A DNA stretch of 61,024 nt from Capsaspora owczarzaki ATCC 30864 (taxonomy: Eukaryota; Opisthokonta; Filasterea). The stretch is taken from NCBI RefSeq assembly GCF_000151315.2, contig NW_011887307.1, positions 500,806 to 561,829 of the forward strand, read 5' to 3'. Of this stretch, positions 40,722 to 50,972 are shown piece by piece. Each line of letters begins with the position of its first letter. Position 1 is the stretch's first letter. The notes beneath the pieces are model-generated. The model did no database searches and was not told where the DNA came from. It saw only the letters and a program-made list of their open reading frames with translations. The position numbers and the translations under genes are program-made.

Positions 40722-41508
40722 CGGACTCGAAGTGTTCCACAAAAGGGGGGCAAGAAACAAACGACGACTGACTGACGACTGGTTGTCTTGTTGTCTTGTT
40801 GTTAAGGCCTTTTCACCTTTGCCAATAGTGACCGTGTTCTGCTCTGCACTGCTGGAGTGGTGCAGTGCAGTTGGGACTTTGAGCCTTCTCTTCAGTAATC
40901 GACAGGCAGGAGTTTTATCAGATTGCGTTGAAGGGTGAAACGCTCGTTGCCATGAAGGAGTATGGTGCACCCTCCCAAATGATGTTACGATCTGCGACAC
41001 TTCCCCTTCAATCTGTTCTTGTATTTACTATTGCGATTGCAACTCGTTCGTGACCGAAAGCCGCGTCAGGAGCACACGTCACTTTTCAGAAGCAAAAATC
41101 AAATGAAACAAAAGGAAATTCGCGTCCACCCCTTTTTTGCTCCGTCCCTCCTTCTTTGCCGTCTGCCTTCACTTCTTGTTTGACTCAACGTCTTATAGTC
41201 TCACGAGCATTTGGCAGTCGGATCGAACCCCGACCGTTTGGTCCAAACATTGATCTTTTCCTTTGATTCGAGTGAGCGATTGGGATTTTGCTTCTCCAGC
41301 ACTCGAGCTCACGCAAAGCCGATGCTCGACCACAGAACAAGACCGCTACAATTAAAAGAGTATGTTGTACCATGTCGACTCTGGGACGGACAAGGATGTG
41401 CGATCCAAGTAGTACTCTTTCGCCATCCAAACAAGATCATTTTGGCGACAAAACGGGATGGCAGGAGGCGTGGTTTTTTTTTTTTTTTTTTCACTGAAGC
41501 AACATGTA
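40722..41508. other. Spacer between the exostosin gene and the transposon
   Basis: About 790 bp with the exostosin promoter at its left end. A 17-nt T run at 41474-41491 lies just before the transposon. No open frame with recognisable content was found. Confidence 0.5.
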
Positions 41509-41537
41509 GAGAGGGCCTCCCTAAAAAGACTCAGTCC
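41509..41537 (+). repeat. Left terminal inverted repeat of the pogo-like element
   Basis: 29 bp, exactly the reverse complement of the right repeat at 44618-44646. It is preceded by the TA target duplication. Confidence 0.95.
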
Positions 41538-42219
41538 CCCCTGTTCATTTCCTCGCCCTGCCACCTATATCATTGGAAAGAGCATAAATTATATAGTTGA
41601 TTTGGTAATTTTGGTGCGAATCGGAGGGGAAAATTTTCGCTTCGATTTGGCTGGGCGTGCATTAGGGCTGAGTCTTTTTAGGGAGAAACTGACTTTGCCA
41701 GTCCCGTGTCGCCCGTGTCGAGGATCTGTCGGCCCATCTTCAACTGGGACATGTAATACCAACTGGTATCTATGTATTGCAGTTGGTGCGACGGTTACTG
41801 TATGTGACCACAGAACCCGGCAGGTGCCAGACCGCCCGCGCCGGACGGGCATGGTCCAATCTTCCCCTGCCTAGACATGATTTCACCCTTTTTGACCGGA
41901 AAAAACACATAACTACATTGAATGACATGGGATGCACATAGAATTGAACACAAAACACGGAAAATTACAGTGGTAGCGTGTTGCTTCGAGAAAGGTTTGT
42001 CAGGTCGCTGAGCGCCGGCCTTGACGACGCAGGTTGGAGGTCTACACGCGCCAATTTGACATTATGTCCATCTTGCTTCGTAGTACTACGCGTTGGCATG
42101 CGATAGCGTCGGATTTCTTGGAGTTCGGTGGAGCTCAGCTGATAATCGACTTGAACAACATCGCTCGAGTCTGATGTGACCGTGGTGAAGACGGGCGCGA
42201 CGTTTTCATCGTCATCTTC

Positions 42220-44529
42220 CTAGCGACGCTTGCGGGCGGCTTGAGGTTGACGCTGGACATCGCTGGGGTCCTCCTGGTTGTCGTTGTGGCCGATGGCAGC
42301 GGAAGCCATTGAGGACGACGCTTGATTCTCGTCGTCATCGTCGTCAGACTCGCTTTCCTCCTCGCTGGCTGATTGATCCAAGTCGACAGTGTCGTTCGCC
42401 ATCGATTGCGAAGCGAGAATGGGCCTAGGCCTGCTGACGCGCCGAGGAACGAGAGGTGTGGAAGCGGTCGCCGCTGGCTCAAGACTTAGAAGAGTGGGTC
42501 GCTTGAGACGGTTCTTGAAAAATGTCGCGCGGTCACGTACGAGCTTGGTATGCTGCAGGCGAGCAGCAGCTAGCTTGTTTCGGGTCTCCGCGGCAGTTGC
42601 CGATTCGATGTCCTGCTCGACCTCTTCTCCCAGAGCAGCCAGCTGAGTCTCCAGAGCAAGAATTGTCTCCGCAAGTGTCAAGATGCGTGAGTCAAGGTCT
42701 TTTAGCGTGCGGAGGAAGATGGGCCGTTGCCGATTGTACTCTTCTTTCAGAGGTTCGAGCTGCTTCCTCTTCTCTTGCAACTCCTGCCGCTTAAGCTGGG
42801 CATCCCTATTCTCCGGCGTAAGCGGGGATCGAGCGGTCGAGTTCATAGAAACGCGCATGGAGCTGTTGCCAATGCTCCTGGACCGCAGGGGCCTGGGTGG
42901 GGCCCGAAGGACTTCTTGCACCGAAAGTTCGACCTCGAGATTTCGACGCAAATCAGCTACCGCTGCATCGTGCACCCTCTTTTGCTGTAGAGCTCTCGGA
43001 GTGCAACCAATGGTTACCAGGGCGGCATCGGCAATCTGACGGACACGGTACAACGCCGAATACCGAGCATCCGGGGTCGGGGGTGGCTCGGGAATGTGCA
43101 GCGAGGGGGTCGTAGACACGGCAACGTCAGCGACGGAAGGCAACGCTAGGGTCTTGTGCTTTTCCGTGTCCAGCGGATAGATACCAGTTTGGCGAAACCC
43201 AGATCGGATCAAGTTGGATCGGTCGTCAATTTCGTTCCACGCCCGAATGGCCCCGTGAAGCTTGATGTTCACGTCGATGAGTGGCGAGTCTTCATCCAAA
43301 ATCGACTGCACGTGAGTCTCGAGCAAGTTCTTGTACCAGGCAAAGACGGTGACGTCGAGCGGCTGCAAGTGAGTCGACGTGTGCGATGGAAGGATCGCAA
43401 CCAGGATGTTGTTGCTCACCGCGAGGTCAATCAACCCGACAGTGAACTTGTGACACGAGCTGCCATCCATCACCAATAGAACGGGGGTGGTGGTAGCTCG
43501 CTCCTTGACGACCTCGACGAAATCTCGAAACCACTTGTCGAAGATTTCCTCGTTGATGAAGCCGGACTCGGACTGGTGAATCAACTCCTCGTCCAGGCCC
43601 TCGGTGCACCTGTGAGGTAGAGTGGGCCGTGGATGCGCGACAATGAAGTGGGGCGCAACAGGAGCGGTGCCATCAGCACAAACAGTAAACAGACCAGTAA
43701 CATGCGGTCCCATCGTAATGGTTCGGCCAGATCGCCGACTGACACGCTTGACACCAACAGCAGCCAGGGCACGCTTCTTTTTACGACCCACAGAGCAATC
43801 CGACTCGTCCATGTTGAAAATATTGGCCGGCGTAGCGAAAAGAGTCGGGTAAAGATTGCTGTACTCCGCCAGTAGCGCGAACAAACTGCCGAGCTTCTTT
43901 TCACTCAAAGCAGCCACTCGAAGTGTTTCCAACACGCTGCTACTGCGCCAGCCAATCTGTGAGCTGTGACGGGCGACAAAATCATTGACCCACTTGTCGG
44001 AAACTTTGTCGTGCTCAAATTGACGTCTTTCCACGCCGTCCGGCCTCGGCACCTTCGAGGCTGCAAGCACATATCGAGTGAATTCCGTTTTGCTCAGAGA
44101 GACAGCTCCTAAGCAGCACCGCTTGACAAACTCGACGAGCTCTTGCTCCTCGGGGACGGTGAACACGTAGCCTTGTCCCTGGATGGGATCCTCGCGCAGA
44201 ACGTCAGCCAACTCATCTAAGGTCATTCCAGGAATGTCAGGAGCGAGGTTGGCGTGGGCCTTGATGCAGCGGGCGATCATGGACTGCGATCGACCCAGCG
44301 CATGGGCGATTTGGCGGGTCGTCCAGATTCGCTCGGCGGAGGCTCCCGGAGCTCCGCCGACATCCGTAGTGGATAGGAACGGGTCAAAATAGTATAGTTT
44401 GAGGGCGGTGGCCTTCGTCAGGAGCCTCTGGCGGAAGGGAGACGCGGTCGCAATCTGGGCGAGGCCGACCTCAAGTTGCTCCTGCGCCCGTCTGACCATG
44501 TCTTCCTTGTAGCTGGAATGAGTGTTCAT
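42220..44529 (-). CDS. Pogo/Tigger-type DDE transposase (DDE_1 superfamily endonuclease)
   Basis: 769 residues, intact. The N-terminal ~150 residues contain helix-turn-helix DNA-binding segments (TTRQIAHALGRSQSMIARCI), as in CENP-B/psq-type transposases. The DDE_1 catalytic core shows three acidic motifs: IFNMDESDCSVG (D241), PVLLVMDGSSCH (D354) and THLQPLDVTVF (D392), giving 36 residues between the second and third. SGFRQTGIYPLD follows, a signature of jerky/pogo transposases. A long charged C-terminal region (~570-660) looks coiled-coil, and the protein ends in a basic RKRR tail that may be a nuclear localisation signal. It should cut and paste the element through its TIRs. All three catalytic positions are acidic, so activity is plausible. 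Confidence 0.93.
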   Translation of the reverse strand: MNTHSSYKEDMVRRAQEQLEVGLAQIATASPFRQRLLTKATALKLYYFDPFLSTTDVGGAPGASAERIWTTRQIAHALGRSQSMIARCIKAHANLAPDIPGMTLDELADVLREDPIQGQGYVFTVPEEQELVEFVKRCCLGAVSLSKTEFTRYVLAASKVPRPDGVERRQFEHDKVSDKWVNDFVARHSSQIGWRSSSVLETLRVAALSEKKLGSLFALLAEYSNLYPTLFATPANIFNMDESDCSVGRKKKRALAAVGVKRVSRRSGRTITMGPHVTGLFTVCADGTAPVAPHFIVAHPRPTLPHRCTEGLDEELIHQSESGFINEEIFDKWFRDFVEVVKERATTTPVLLVMDGSSCHKFTVGLIDLAVSNNILVAILPSHTSTHLQPLDVTVFAWYKNLLETHVQSILDEDSPLIDVNIKLHGAIRAWNEIDDRSNLIRSGFRQTGIYPLDTEKHKTLALPSVADVAVSTTPSLHIPEPPPTPDARYSALYRVRQIADAALVTIGCTPRALQQKRVHDAAVADLRRNLEVELSVQEVLRAPPRPLRSRSIGNSSMRVSMNSTARSPLTPENRDAQLKRQELQEKRKQLEPLKEEYNRQRPIFLRTLKDLDSRILTLAETILALETQLAALGEEVEQDIESATAAETRNKLAAARLQHTKLVRDRATFFKNRLKRPTLLSLEPAATASTPLVPRRVSRPRPILASQSMANDTVDLDQSASEEESESDDDDDENQASSSMASAAIGHNDNQEDPSDVQRQPQAARKRR

Positions 44530-44617
44530 TGATATTCGAAGACGGCGGCGGGGTGGGAGGAATACAAGCCGAGATAATCGGGTTTGAGTCTTTTTAGGGT
44601 GGGGCGCAATGGTTTTT

Positions 44618-44646
44618 GGACTGAGTCTTTTTAGGGAGGCCCTCTC
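44618..44646 (-). repeat. Right terminal inverted repeat of the pogo-like element
   Basis: 29 bp, the reverse complement of 41509-41537, followed by TA at 44647-44648. The transposase start codon is 89 bp inside this end, so it probably overlaps the element's promoter. Confidence 0.95.
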
Positions 44647-44852
44647 TAGTACCGTGCAGTGCTCGCCCCAGCTCGGAGAAGTAAAATAATATCATGGGTA
44701 TTACAAAATAAACACATGGTGGGGTCAGGGGTCCAGATCAAGTCGGTCGCAGACGGATATCGCAAAAGTTGAATTATTTTAATCAATGGGTGACCTCCAT
44801 TTTTTTTTTTTTTGGGCCGCAAAAAGATTTCATTTTTATTTGCACCGCTAGA

Positions 44853-46289
44853 ATGACGACAAACACGTCCCAGCGGCGGCGCTTGCTCTTAGCAGTCATA
44901 GCGAGTGTGGCAGCTCTGGCAGTACTGCAGTGGTCGGGCAGCCTGACGCAGCTGTCAACCCGTGTGCTCGCTGGGGAGCAGCCGGTTCAAGGTGACACCG
45001 AGGACTATTTCGCCATCATGATGAAGTCTAGCGATTCCCCAGCTGCAACCAGCGCGCCCATGAGCAGTCGAGGGCAACAAGAGCCGAGCTCAACATGGAT
45101 TCTGACTCCAGCGTCGAGCGCGGCGGTTGTTTTCGACAATTCCGACGCGACCCAAGCTGATTCCTCCACGTTATCTGCCGAATCCCTTCATTCGACAACA
45201 CCATTCATCTCCGAGTCCGAGCCCAGTCTTGACAATGTGCAGCCTGCCTCGTCCAGCCCCTTGTCTAATCCTGCACAACCTATCCCGTCCAATCCTGCAG
45301 AGTCGACCCCGTTCAATCCTGACGCGACTCATGATCCAGTGCTCCCGAATGTTAAATCGGCCTCCGGGACGTGGAAGCAACTCCCAGAGGATCATCCGCT
45401 CGTCTTACATCGACGTGAATCCATCAAGATTATTGCCAACTCCTCGTTGAATTGGGCACCCGCCTGGTTGTGCAACCTAGACTCCGAGCCAGGATGGTTT
45501 TACGAATCCACAGACACGTTGAATGATCTCGACTTCAAGACTGTCGTTTCCACGGTGCTAACCAACAAGAGAGTGGCTATTATCGGCGATTCTTTGAATT
45601 GGCAGTTTGGCATGGAGTTTGTAGCCAGGTTGTTTGCCGAGGGCTTTCAGGGCGACCGCTTCCCAGGCCCCGTTCGAGGCTCCTTTTACTTTCCCAGTCT
45701 GAATTTCACGCTTTTCAGTGCCACATATCCGTTTCTGGTGGAGTACAAGGGAAGCAAGCCTACTCCAGAGCTCAACTATACCCAACCATCGAAGCAACTC
45801 ACGTTTGTCCTCGAGAATTCCGACTATCTTGTGGCCAATATTGGCTACTGGCTTCAGTCGAACAATTTCAAAGTCCCTGGAGTTCTGTGGTCTGACGCTT
45901 ACGAAAAAGTTGTCAACTCTGTTGTCGATACAATGTCGCGACGTCTCGACGCTCATGCCAAGCCACGGTGCTTGTTCCGTGCTACAGCCCCACGACACCA
46001 TACAAATGGTGATTGGAACACGGGTGGCACATGCTTGGATACAGTACCAATGCAGAACGCAACGTACTCTAGTTTCGTTGGAGGCATGGACAACTTTGTG
46101 CAAAATCGAATTCTTCGGCAGGCACTGGTCAAAGATCCCCGGATTACCTTGTTTGACATTGTTCCTCCCACCATTGTGCGAAATGATGCTCATGATGGCG
46201 ACTGTGTGCACTTTTGCCTTCCCGGGGGCCCCATCGATGTTTGGATCGACATGCTTCTTCGACTCATGTGGGACGAGCGGCAGTCTTGA
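44853..46289 (+). CDS. TBL/PC-esterase-like (GDSL-type) O-acyltransferase-like membrane protein
   Basis: Single exon, 478 residues from the ATG at 44853, placed after a T-rich leader. A basic start and a hydrophobic anchor (LLLAVIASVAALAVLQW, ~10-26) indicate a type II secretory-pathway protein, followed by a ~135-residue Ser/Pro/Thr-rich stem. The conserved domain begins near residue 185 (WLCNLDSEPGWFYE). The GDS catalytic motif is in VAIIGDSLNWQFG (Ser ~248) and the D-x-x-H motif in DGDCVHFCLPGGPIDVW (D~450, H~453), as in the trichome-birefringence-like/PC-esterase clan that O-acetylates polysaccharides. A glycan O-acetyltransferase or esterase of the Golgi is the likely role; the substrate is unknown. 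It starts 205 bp from the transposon and is followed 288 bp downstream, in the same direction, by a putative glycosyltransferase. Confidence 0.85.
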   Translation: MTTNTSQRRRLLLAVIASVAALAVLQWSGSLTQLSTRVLAGEQPVQGDTEDYFAIMMKSSDSPAATSAPMSSRGQQEPSSTWILTPASSAAVVFDNSDATQADSSTLSAESLHSTTPFISESEPSLDNVQPASSSPLSNPAQPIPSNPAESTPFNPDATHDPVLPNVKSASGTWKQLPEDHPLVLHRRESIKIIANSSLNWAPAWLCNLDSEPGWFYESTDTLNDLDFKTVVSTVLTNKRVAIIGDSLNWQFGMEFVARLFAEGFQGDRFPGPVRGSFYFPSLNFTLFSATYPFLVEYKGSKPTPELNYTQPSKQLTFVLENSDYLVANIGYWLQSNNFKVPGVLWSDAYEKVVNSVVDTMSRRLDAHAKPRCLFRATAPRHHTNGDWNTGGTCLDTVPMQNATYSSFVGGMDNFVQNRILRQALVKDPRITLFDIVPPTIVRNDAHDGDCVHFCLPGGPIDVWIDMLLRLMWDERQS

Positions 46290-46416
46290 CAGTTGTTGGT
46301 GCCGTGGTATTGACGTGTGCAAAATTTGTTCTGTGCAAAATTTGTTGCTATTCAACATCTCTCCAATCACCATCATGACTTTTGTTCAAAACGACCTTTC
46401 TAGCCCGACTTAGACT

Positions 46417-46468
46417 GCACACACAACAGCCGTCCCCTCGTTCGAGGGTCCCGGCAGATTGTGTGTGT
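46417..46468. other. Imperfect hairpin in a short intergenic gap
   Basis: An outer stem ending in ACACACAA (46417-46426 with 46459-46468, one G-T pair) and an inner stem CCCTC/GAGGG with a GTTC loop (46435-46448) are joined by a short CCG/CGG helix with bulges. It sits between the PC-esterase-like and glycosyltransferase genes and could be a 3' UTR structure. Function is unknown. Confidence 0.35.
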
Positions 46469-46577
46469 CCGGATCATCTTCCCACTGATTTTGCACTGAA
46501 AGCGGACACTTCTCTCTTTTTTTTTTTTTTTCTTTTTTTTTTTTGTTCTTTTTCTTTCGTTGTTTGCTTCCTCCCAG

Positions 46578-47871
46578 ATGAGCAACGCCAAGCGTGTGTT
46601 TGGCTGCTTGCTTGTGTTTGCAGTGATCGGCTCGTTCACGTTGTACTCTACCAACACTGAATCTGACGCACGACAGCAGGCGCCCTTGGAAACAGCAGAC
46701 CCACAGCGCATGGCTCGAACAGAGCAAACTGAGCCTCTGCCGTCCAGGTTCATTGCGCGGCCAGATCTTACGTTCAGCCAAGTGAATGCTCACAAGCTCA
46801 TGGAAGATAATGCGTGGGTGTCGCCATCGGTTGTCCGCTTGCAAGACGGACCTGACGGTTGGCCCCGTCCATGGACCGCCGTTGCGTTTTCCGGGACAAT
46901 GCGGTCGTTCAAGTATCCCGCCCTACTCGATTCCCTTCGCAACAACCTGCTGGCTGCTCTCGGTGGTACCATCTTGATTTTTTCTAACAGCCGTCTGGAA
47001 GACTGGCCTCGGTCGGGTCTTGGCTGTGCAAACAGTCAGGAAGATCTTTTCGACGCGTTGCGCGATTTGTTGCCAGGCAAAGCCGAGCATTTCGTTGTCT
47101 GGCGGTCGTTTCAAGTTCCCGATCCCATGTGGACGCACAATTGTGCAAGCCGCCCTTCCTTGATTCAATCGCTTTCAGTTCTCGACAGTTACTCGCTTGT
47201 CTTGGACTACGAGGTAACGACTGTACTCCGAATTTGTTGCAAACCACCGCGATCGCGCAAATGCAAGGGCGATTTCATCTTGGTTGATCTCACGTCCTTT
47301 GTCGATGGTTGCGACTTCTTAGAACCAAGTTGGTGTCAAGTTTGACTGGATTGTACGAGCACGCCCCGATGTCGGCTTTCCGGAACCTCTGCCGTCGCTC
47401 GCATCACTCAATGAGTCGGTCTTTGTACCCGGCAACTCAGAGTACCAACTGAGCAACCAGTTTGCGCTTGTTCCTCGCAAATACTCGGACGTATTTTTCC
47501 AGCTGCCTCCGCGCGAAATCGAATGCGCTGTGGAGAACGACAACGATCGCCTGCGCCTGTGGCTCGACACCAACAACACTCCGTATTATCGACACAAGGC
47601 GATCCACTTTACGATCGTTCGCGCATACTATGGCGCCGAATGCTTTCGGTCGTGCAATGGCTTTGGTGTCGGCAGCCAGTGTGAGCTTCGGAAGGTGTGC
47701 GAAGCCATGTTTGGTGAAATCACCAATGACCGGAAATCCAAGAAAGTTGACGCGCAGCTTTTGATCAGCGAATTGAAGACTCCGCATGCAGGGTGCAGCG
47801 TGAGCTTGAGCTCACCAGCTCCTGTCCACTTGAAAGAGCGCAAATTTCGTTCCCGAACCAAAAAGCCCTAG
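46578..47871 (+). CDS. Putative Golgi glycosyltransferase-like type II membrane protein
   Basis: Two exons (46578-47213 and 47323-47871) give 394 residues; the GAG|GTAACG donor and TTAG acceptor join in phase 0. A short basic start (SNAKR) precedes a signal anchor (VFGCLLVFAVIGSFTLY, ~7-23) and a stem. The luminal part contains WTAVAFSGTMRSF, LGGTILIFSN, an SLIQSL...YSLVLDYE segment and, after the intron, VKFDWIVRARPDVGF, a pattern seen in protist and fungal glycosyltransferase-like proteins just before the donor-binding region. Four Cys in CFRSCNGFGVGSQCELRKVC probably form luminal disulfides. The specific family and sugar are not recognised. The ATG directly follows CTCCCAG after a ~75-nt polypyrimidine tract, so the start may lie right behind a 5' UTR intron. 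Confidence 0.75.
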
Positions 47872-48297
47872 ACCGGGCCTCCTCTCGTCCCTCCCCTTTG
47901 CTCCAAGTGATCACGTACTGATGTTATGTTCTTAACACGCGAAAAGCAAAACAATAATGAATACACAACCGCTTTGCGAAACCCCCCCTTTTGCGCATTT
48001 TACCATGAAGCGGCCAATTCCAATTCCATCCTCCATTTGTTTTTTTCTTTCATTGTGTTGCCTCACTCTCCATTCTCCCTTCTCTTCCTTCGTTCCCTCC
48101 TCTTTGTCTTCCGTTTCGTTTCGTGTCACCCCTCTGTGTCTCCTCCATTCCGTTTTCCAATTCAATTGGATTGGGGCCTGCTGTCATTTTGGTCCAATCT
48201 CCGCTCTGCGTTGCACCCCGCGTGACTGAATCTCCGCTCGCCTTGTGTTGTTGCACATTTTTTCCCATCACTTTGCCGCCTTGCCATCGCATAAACC
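47872..48297. other. 426 bp spacer between two plus-strand genes
   Basis: It is CT-rich from about 48040 to 48170 and probably holds the transporter promoter and 5' UTR. No gene was seen. Confidence 0.5.
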
Positions 48298-50804
48298 ATG
48301 GTGATGAACAAGAGCGTCCCGAATGCGTGGCAGGTGGCAGGCGACGAGGCCGCGGCGGCACAGGCGGTCGCGGCAGAGCGCAGCGCGGCAGTCACCGAGT
48401 TTGGTCTCGAGGACGAGGAGCGCCGCTTTGCTTCGTCTCCAGCTCCAGCTCCAACTGCGTCGGTGCCAATCGCAACACCAAACAACCTCCATCGACAGAT
48501 GCTGCAACAGCAGGCGGCGTATGCGAGTGCCGTCGCTGCAGCGAGCCCGGCGACCGCCAACAGAGCCGCAGCAGCCTACGCCGCAGCAGCCAATGCCGCG
48601 CTGCTCATGGGAACGGACGGCGCGGACGACGACGACGACGACCACATTCACAACCACAGGACAGCTACTGGAGGGCAAGTGTCAGCCAGTGGGAGCTACC
48701 TTGGAAGCAGCTACACGAGCCAGTTAGCAGGAGCAGGAGGCAGCGGTCATCATCATCGCCGCAACGGATCGTCAAGTGCCCATGGCGGAAGTACCACGAG
48801 CGGCGACTCGTCTGACGACGAGGACGCTGCATTCAACAGCTCCAATGAGCGGATGGCGCTCATATCTGGCAAGCAAGCTCAGGCGGCGTACCAGCATCCG
48901 CATCGCGACTCAATCCGTGGTCCGATCGTGCACAATGGCACGTACTCGTCTGCTGCTGGCGGCGCTGGCGCTGGACATAGTTCTGCCATGTCCGCAGACA
49001 CGCTGGGCAGCTATGGCACGCTGGGATACTCTGCGTCGAACGGAAAAGGAAGCAATGCGTTCTCAACTGGTGGCAAGCGAGCACAGACCGTTTCGCTCCA
49101 ATCGTCTGAATCACGCGCGGGCACCCTGTCCGGCAGCATCTTTAATCTCGTCAACACGGTTGTGGGCGGCGGCCTAGTCGCCTTGCCCTACTCGTACCAC
49201 AGCTCGGGCATTGTTGTCGGAGGCATTCTGCTCGTGCTCACGTACATTCTGGGCGTGTACTCGCTCTACCTACTGGTCCGTTGCTCCGAGCTGGCCGTCA
49301 GCAAGACTTACATGGGCGTTGCTCGCGAGGCCTTTGGTCGACCTGGCGTCATTGTGACCCAAATCAGCGTGGTGGTTGCTACGTTCGGCACGATGATTTC
49401 GTACTTGATTATAATTGGCGACATGATGGTAAGCCACAAACAAACTAACAAGCAAACAAAAAGCAGATCGAGGCGAGGGAGGAGCGGGAGGAGCGGGAGG
49501 AGCGGGAGGAGTGGACGGCCTTTTGTGTTTTGTTTTTTTCGGTTGGTGTTTTGGTGCATACTGACAAGAATGAATCCCTCCAAACTCCCTACAGTCCCCG
49601 CTCATCGGACGTTGGTCGGGTGGCACGAACGCCGACTACTGCAGCCTGGTCGCCGATCGCCGATTTTCCATTAGCATTGCGCTGCTCGTTCTGTTGCCGC
49701 TCAGTTTGCCTCGCAGTATCCACTCTCTTCGGTTTACTTCTGTTTTTGCCGTGGGCGCCATTTCGTATCTCTTGTTTGTCGTCATTCTCCGCAGCGGCGA
49801 GAGTATCAGCAAAACGGACTTGTTTGTTTGCGACGGCGGCAGCTGTGTGGTGCTCGCGCAGCTATCCGAGTCTCTCTTCCGGGCGATTCCAATCATTACG
49901 TTTGCCTTTACATGTCAGATGTACGTCGCTTGTTTTTTGTCCTTTGGAGTTGGGCGGGGGTGCGGAGGCGACGTGTGTGTTTGATCGCGTTGCTGCTCAA
50001 GCTCACTTGCTCTGGTTGTTGGCAGGAACATTTTCCCCATTGTTTCCGAGCTCAAGCAACCAACTCGCAAGCGCATCAACCTCGTTATCGGCACTGCCAT
50101 GTCGATTTGCCTGACGTTGTATCTGCTTGTGGCGACATTCGGTTACTTGACGTTTTACGATCAAGTTCGTGGCAACATTCTCCTCAACTACGATGTCAAT
50201 GACGATTTTGTCATGGTTGGTCGACTTGGTAAGCTGAATCCTTTGCTACTTTCTCTGCATTGCCCGTTTCACGTTTCTTTTCTGACTCTGCGTTTGTGCA
50301 ACTCTTTGTGTTTCTGTGCATCCTCACTCAAACGACATTCTGCATTGTTCAGCGCTGGCACTTGTGATTACATTCAGCTTCCCGCTAATGGCACAGCCAT
50401 GCGTTGCCAACCTGGACGCGCTGCTCTTCCCCCGATCTCGACCCGCTCCCGTTCGCCACTTCATTGAGGTTTTCCTTCTGATCGGCGTTGCATACGCCGT
50501 CGCCATGCTGGTCGAGGATGTGAGCGTCGTTCTTGGCATTTCTGGCGCACTTGGCTCGACAGTCATCAGCTTCATTTTGCCGGCTCTCATCTTTTTGCGG
50601 CTTGACTCGCGCACCAAAGCTCCCATCAATGGTGGCATCAGCGGAGTTTTCACACTGGAGCACATTCCCGCGATGGCGCTTCTGACGCTGGGCACGATCT
50701 TTTGCGTGGTGAGCACTGTCGTCACCTTGATTCCGGAGGACTCGGCGCCGTCGACCTCGTTGTGCATCACTGGCAATCACACGTCTAACGCCACGATGGT
50801 GTGA
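48298..50804 (+). CDS. Amino acid/auxin permease family transporter (SLC38-like)
   Basis: Four exons (48298-49428, 49595-49920, 50026-50228, 50353-50804) give 703 residues with consistent phases. The first ~280 residues are a low-complexity cytosolic region rich in Ala, Gly, Ser and His with short Asp runs. The transporter core follows: GTLSGSIFNLVNTVVGGGLV begins the first membrane helix, with the unwound glycine-rich segment typical of the AAAP fold. About 11 hydrophobic segments follow, including GGILLVLTYILGVYSLYLLV, ISVVVATFGTMISYLIII, IPIITFAFTC and ISGALGSTVISFILPALIFL. The family moves neutral amino acids with Na+ or H+ across the plasma or vacuolar/lysosomal membrane. The NIFPIVSEL segment after the fifth or sixth helix is characteristic of SLC38-type members. 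Substrate and ion cannot be read from sequence. Intron 1 carries a 9-bp GCGGGAGGA tandem repeat. Confidence 0.9.
49477..49513. repeat. Four-copy GCGGGAGGA tandem repeat in the transporter intron 1
   Basis: About four copies of a 9-bp purine-rich unit between well-defined splice sites, and therefore non-coding. Confidence 0.8.
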
Positions 50805-50972
50805 CTTTGATTTTTTTGAGCCGCTGTTTATTTTGTCGCATTTGCCTGTTTTCGCGTTGTTGATTTGGTGTATAATATTTTGTTCATTGTTTTTTCATTG
50901 TTTTTTTGTTTTTTACTTTTTCGCTTGTGTTATCCATTGAATTTTCGCGTATCAACACTCGTCCCTCAAAGT

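Larger units (their letters stand above)
41509..44646 (-). mobile_element. Whole pogo/Tigger-like DNA transposon (Tc1/mariner superfamily)
   Basis: 3,138 bp bounded by perfect 29-bp terminal inverted repeats (41509-41537 and 44618-44646) that start GAGAGGGCCTCCCT and end GACTCAGTCC inward. Both ends are flanked by TA (41507-41508 and 44647-44648), the target duplication of the IS630-Tc1-mariner superfamily. It carries one open transposase gene on the minus strand. The core GAGTCTTTTTAGGG of the right repeat recurs inside the element at about 41669-41683 and 44585-44599, likely extra transposase-binding sites. About 680 bp between the left repeat and the transposase stop is non-coding. Intact ends and frame indicate a recent insertion. 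Confidence 0.93.

Noticed and set aside
41197-41245. tRNA T-arm-like GGGGTTCGATCC on the minus strand
   Set aside because: The stem does not fit a 7-nt T loop, and no acceptor, D or anticodon arms can be drawn around it.
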